The position numbers and the translations under genes were made by a program. A stretch of 64,000 bases of DNA from Kitasatospora cinereorecta (GTDB taxonomy: Bacteria > Actinomycetota > Actinomycetes > Streptomycetales > Streptomycetaceae). Below the pieces are notes generated by a model, which was not told the DNA's origin, searched no databases, and was given only the letters and a program-made list of their open reading frames with translations. The DNA is taken from positions 936,001 through 1,000,000 of the forward strand of contig NZ_JAMZDX010000001.1 of assembly GCF_024172095.1 (NCBI RefSeq), given 5' to 3'. Positions 63,001 through 64,000 of this stretch are shown piece by piece; position 1 is the first letter of the stretch; each line of letters starts with the position of its first letter.

Positions 63001-63723
63001 ATGAGCAGCACCACCGACGACCCCGTCCTCTTCGGCCCCGCCGGCGGACCGCCGGTCGGCGACGACCGCGCCCGGCTGCTGGAAGCCGTCCAGCCCTACT
63101 GCCTGCGCCACGCCCTCGCGCTCGGCGGCCGCGACGCGCTGCGCCTGCACGGCCTGGCCGTCGGCCGGGGCAGCGGACTGGTGCTGATCGCCACCGAGGG
63201 CCCGCTGCTGACCGACCTCGCCACCGGACTCGCCGAAACCCTCCGCGCCGCCGGCCACCCCGTTCACGAGGAACCCGGCACCGCCCGCCGCGTCCCGCTC
63301 GCCGGCGCCCGCTGGCCGGTCGAACTGCGCAAGGAGCCGCTGCGCCACCCGCCGCGCCTGCTCGGCGCGCCCGTCCCCGTCATCGACCTGGAGGACGCGG
63401 CCGCGCTCGCCGTGCTCGCCCTGTGCGACCGGGCGCTGCCCGGCGACCTGGCCGCGCTGCACGCCCTCACCGCCCGCTTCCGCGAAGGCGAGCTGGTCGC
63501 GCTGGCCACCGCCCTCGACGAGGACTTCTCCACCCAGGTGCTCGCCGACCGGCTGGAGACCGCCGCGAGCCTGGCGGCCGACCGGACGCTGCAGGGCTGG
63601 GCCGAGGCCTGGGCACAGGACCTGCGGCTCGACTCGCTGGAGACCACCGAGCTCGCCGACGGCCTGCACGACCCCTATCTGGAGGAGATTCCGGAAGACC
63701 CCGATCCGCCCGACGACCTGTAA
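63001..63723 (+). CDS. Conserved streptomycete protein of unknown function (240 aa)
   Basis: ATG 63001 (MSSTTDDPVLFGPAGGPP). Contains LRLHGLAVGRGSGLVLIATE and VPVIDLEDAAALAVLALCDR with an acidic tail (EIPEDPDPPDDL). The order of helices and strands is reminiscent of nucleotidyltransferase-fold proteins, but no G-S-x(n)-D-x-D signature is clear. No assignment is made. Confidence 0.55.
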   Translation: MSSTTDDPVLFGPAGGPPVGDDRARLLEAVQPYCLRHALALGGRDALRLHGLAVGRGSGLVLIATEGPLLTDLATGLAETLRAAGHPVHEEPGTARRVPLAGARWPVELRKEPLRHPPRLLGAPVPVIDLEDAAALAVLALCDRALPGDLAALHALTARFREGELVALATALDEDFSTQVLADRLETAASLAADRTLQGWAEAWAQDLRLDSLETTELADGLHDPYLEEIPEDPDPPDDL

Positions 63724-63828
63724 GGGTGAACTTCCGATCCCCGTCAGGGTGCTCGTTGAGGCTGCCGCGTTCCGTGCGCAGACTGGAATGGAGCGCGGAA
63801 CATCCGTGGGACATCGGAGGCAGAGACC

Positions 63829-64000
63829 TTGAGCACCAAGCACATCACGCACTGGATCGGCGGCGCGTCCGTTCCGACCGCAGGTTCCGCGCCCCGCCGC
63901 GGAGACATCTTCGACCCCGCCACCGGCCAGGTCACCGGCAAGGTCGACTTCGCGGAGATCGCCGAGGTCGACCAGGCCGTCGCCGCGGCCGCGTCGGCCT
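63829..64000 (+). CDS. mmsA: Methylmalonate-semialdehyde dehydrogenase, 5' part only
   Basis: Starts at TTG 63829 (STKHITHWIGGASVPTAGSA) with GGAGG about 9 nt upstream and runs off the window end. FDPATGQVTGKVDFAEIAEVDQAVAAA is the usual N-terminus of MmsA/IolA-type CoA-acylating semialdehyde dehydrogenases (given as its span, about residues 28-54). It would convert malonate or methylmalonate semialdehyde to acetyl- or propionyl-CoA, the step after beta-alanine or valine transamination. Confidence 0.8.
   Translation, partial: MSTKHITHWIGGASVPTAGSAPRRGDIFDPATGQVTGKVDFAEIAEVDQAVAAAASA

Overview
The window is chromosomal DNA of a very high-GC filamentous actinomycete of the family Streptomycetaceae (Streptomyces, Kitasatospora or a close relative). 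The evidence is the strong G/C third-position bias, frequent GTG starts, the sporulation sigma factor WhiG, the developmental regulator NsdA, four consecutive type I signal peptidases, and a gene order (smc-ftsY-nsdA-amtB-glnK-glnD-ffh ... rpsP-rimM-trmD-rplS-lepB x4 ... whiG-rpsB-tsf-pyrH-frr-cdsA-rlmN) that is typical of Streptomyces core chromosomes.

Layout. 0.2-5.6 kb: a small conserved protein, SMC and the SRP receptor FtsY. 5.7-8.3 kb: a primase/polymerase-like protein and NsdA. 8.4-13 kb: nitrogen block amtB-glnK-glnD behind a GlnR-type operator. 13.1-17.8 kb: Ffh, a GNAT acetyltransferase, a methyltransferase and a short ProRS. 18.3-22.2 kb: ribosome and tRNA-modification genes (rpsP, khpA, rimM, trmD, rplS), with odd repeats between them. 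22.2-31.3 kb: four signal peptidases, a NUDIX hydrolase, a DUF2469 protein, and the yraN-yifB-dprA cluster behind a pair of DnaA boxes. 31.5-39.6 kb: WhiG, an M23-like protein, rpsB-tsf-pyrH-frr-cdsA and a small conserved protein.

39.6-48.5 kb is an accessory element of about 8.9 kb inserted at the 5' end of rlmN. It is bounded by perfect 42-bp direct repeats (attL 39617-39658, attR 48471-48512). Its left part is a recombination and replication module: tyrosine integrase, excisionase, a DUF3987-type ATPase with a partner, several iteron families, and a large nested palindrome. A central GntR regulator has its own operators. The right end is cargo: an unusual HTH-XRE / beta-rich / peptide deformylase fusion, followed by a lower-GC protein with a HEPN-type R-x4-H motif. 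This pair is the best candidate for an undescribed, possibly defence or toxin-antitoxin-like, system. No FtsK/Tra, capsid or terminase gene is visible, so the element looks like a minimal or satellite-type integrative element rather than a complete AICE or prophage. Insertion has separated rlmN from its native upstream DNA, and attR supplies a new upstream sequence and an alternative in-frame start.

48.5-64 kb: rlmN, a two-gene ABC transporter with a degenerate ATPase, and a catabolic region. The latter holds two class III aminotransferases, an Lrp regulator, two aldehyde dehydrogenases, a PucR regulator and the start of a methylmalonate-semialdehyde dehydrogenase, consistent with polyamine, GABA or beta-alanine breakdown. 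A translationally coupled three-gene WXG100/EspC-like operon sits inside it. All assignments come from reading the translated sequence and remembered family motifs; no database search was run.
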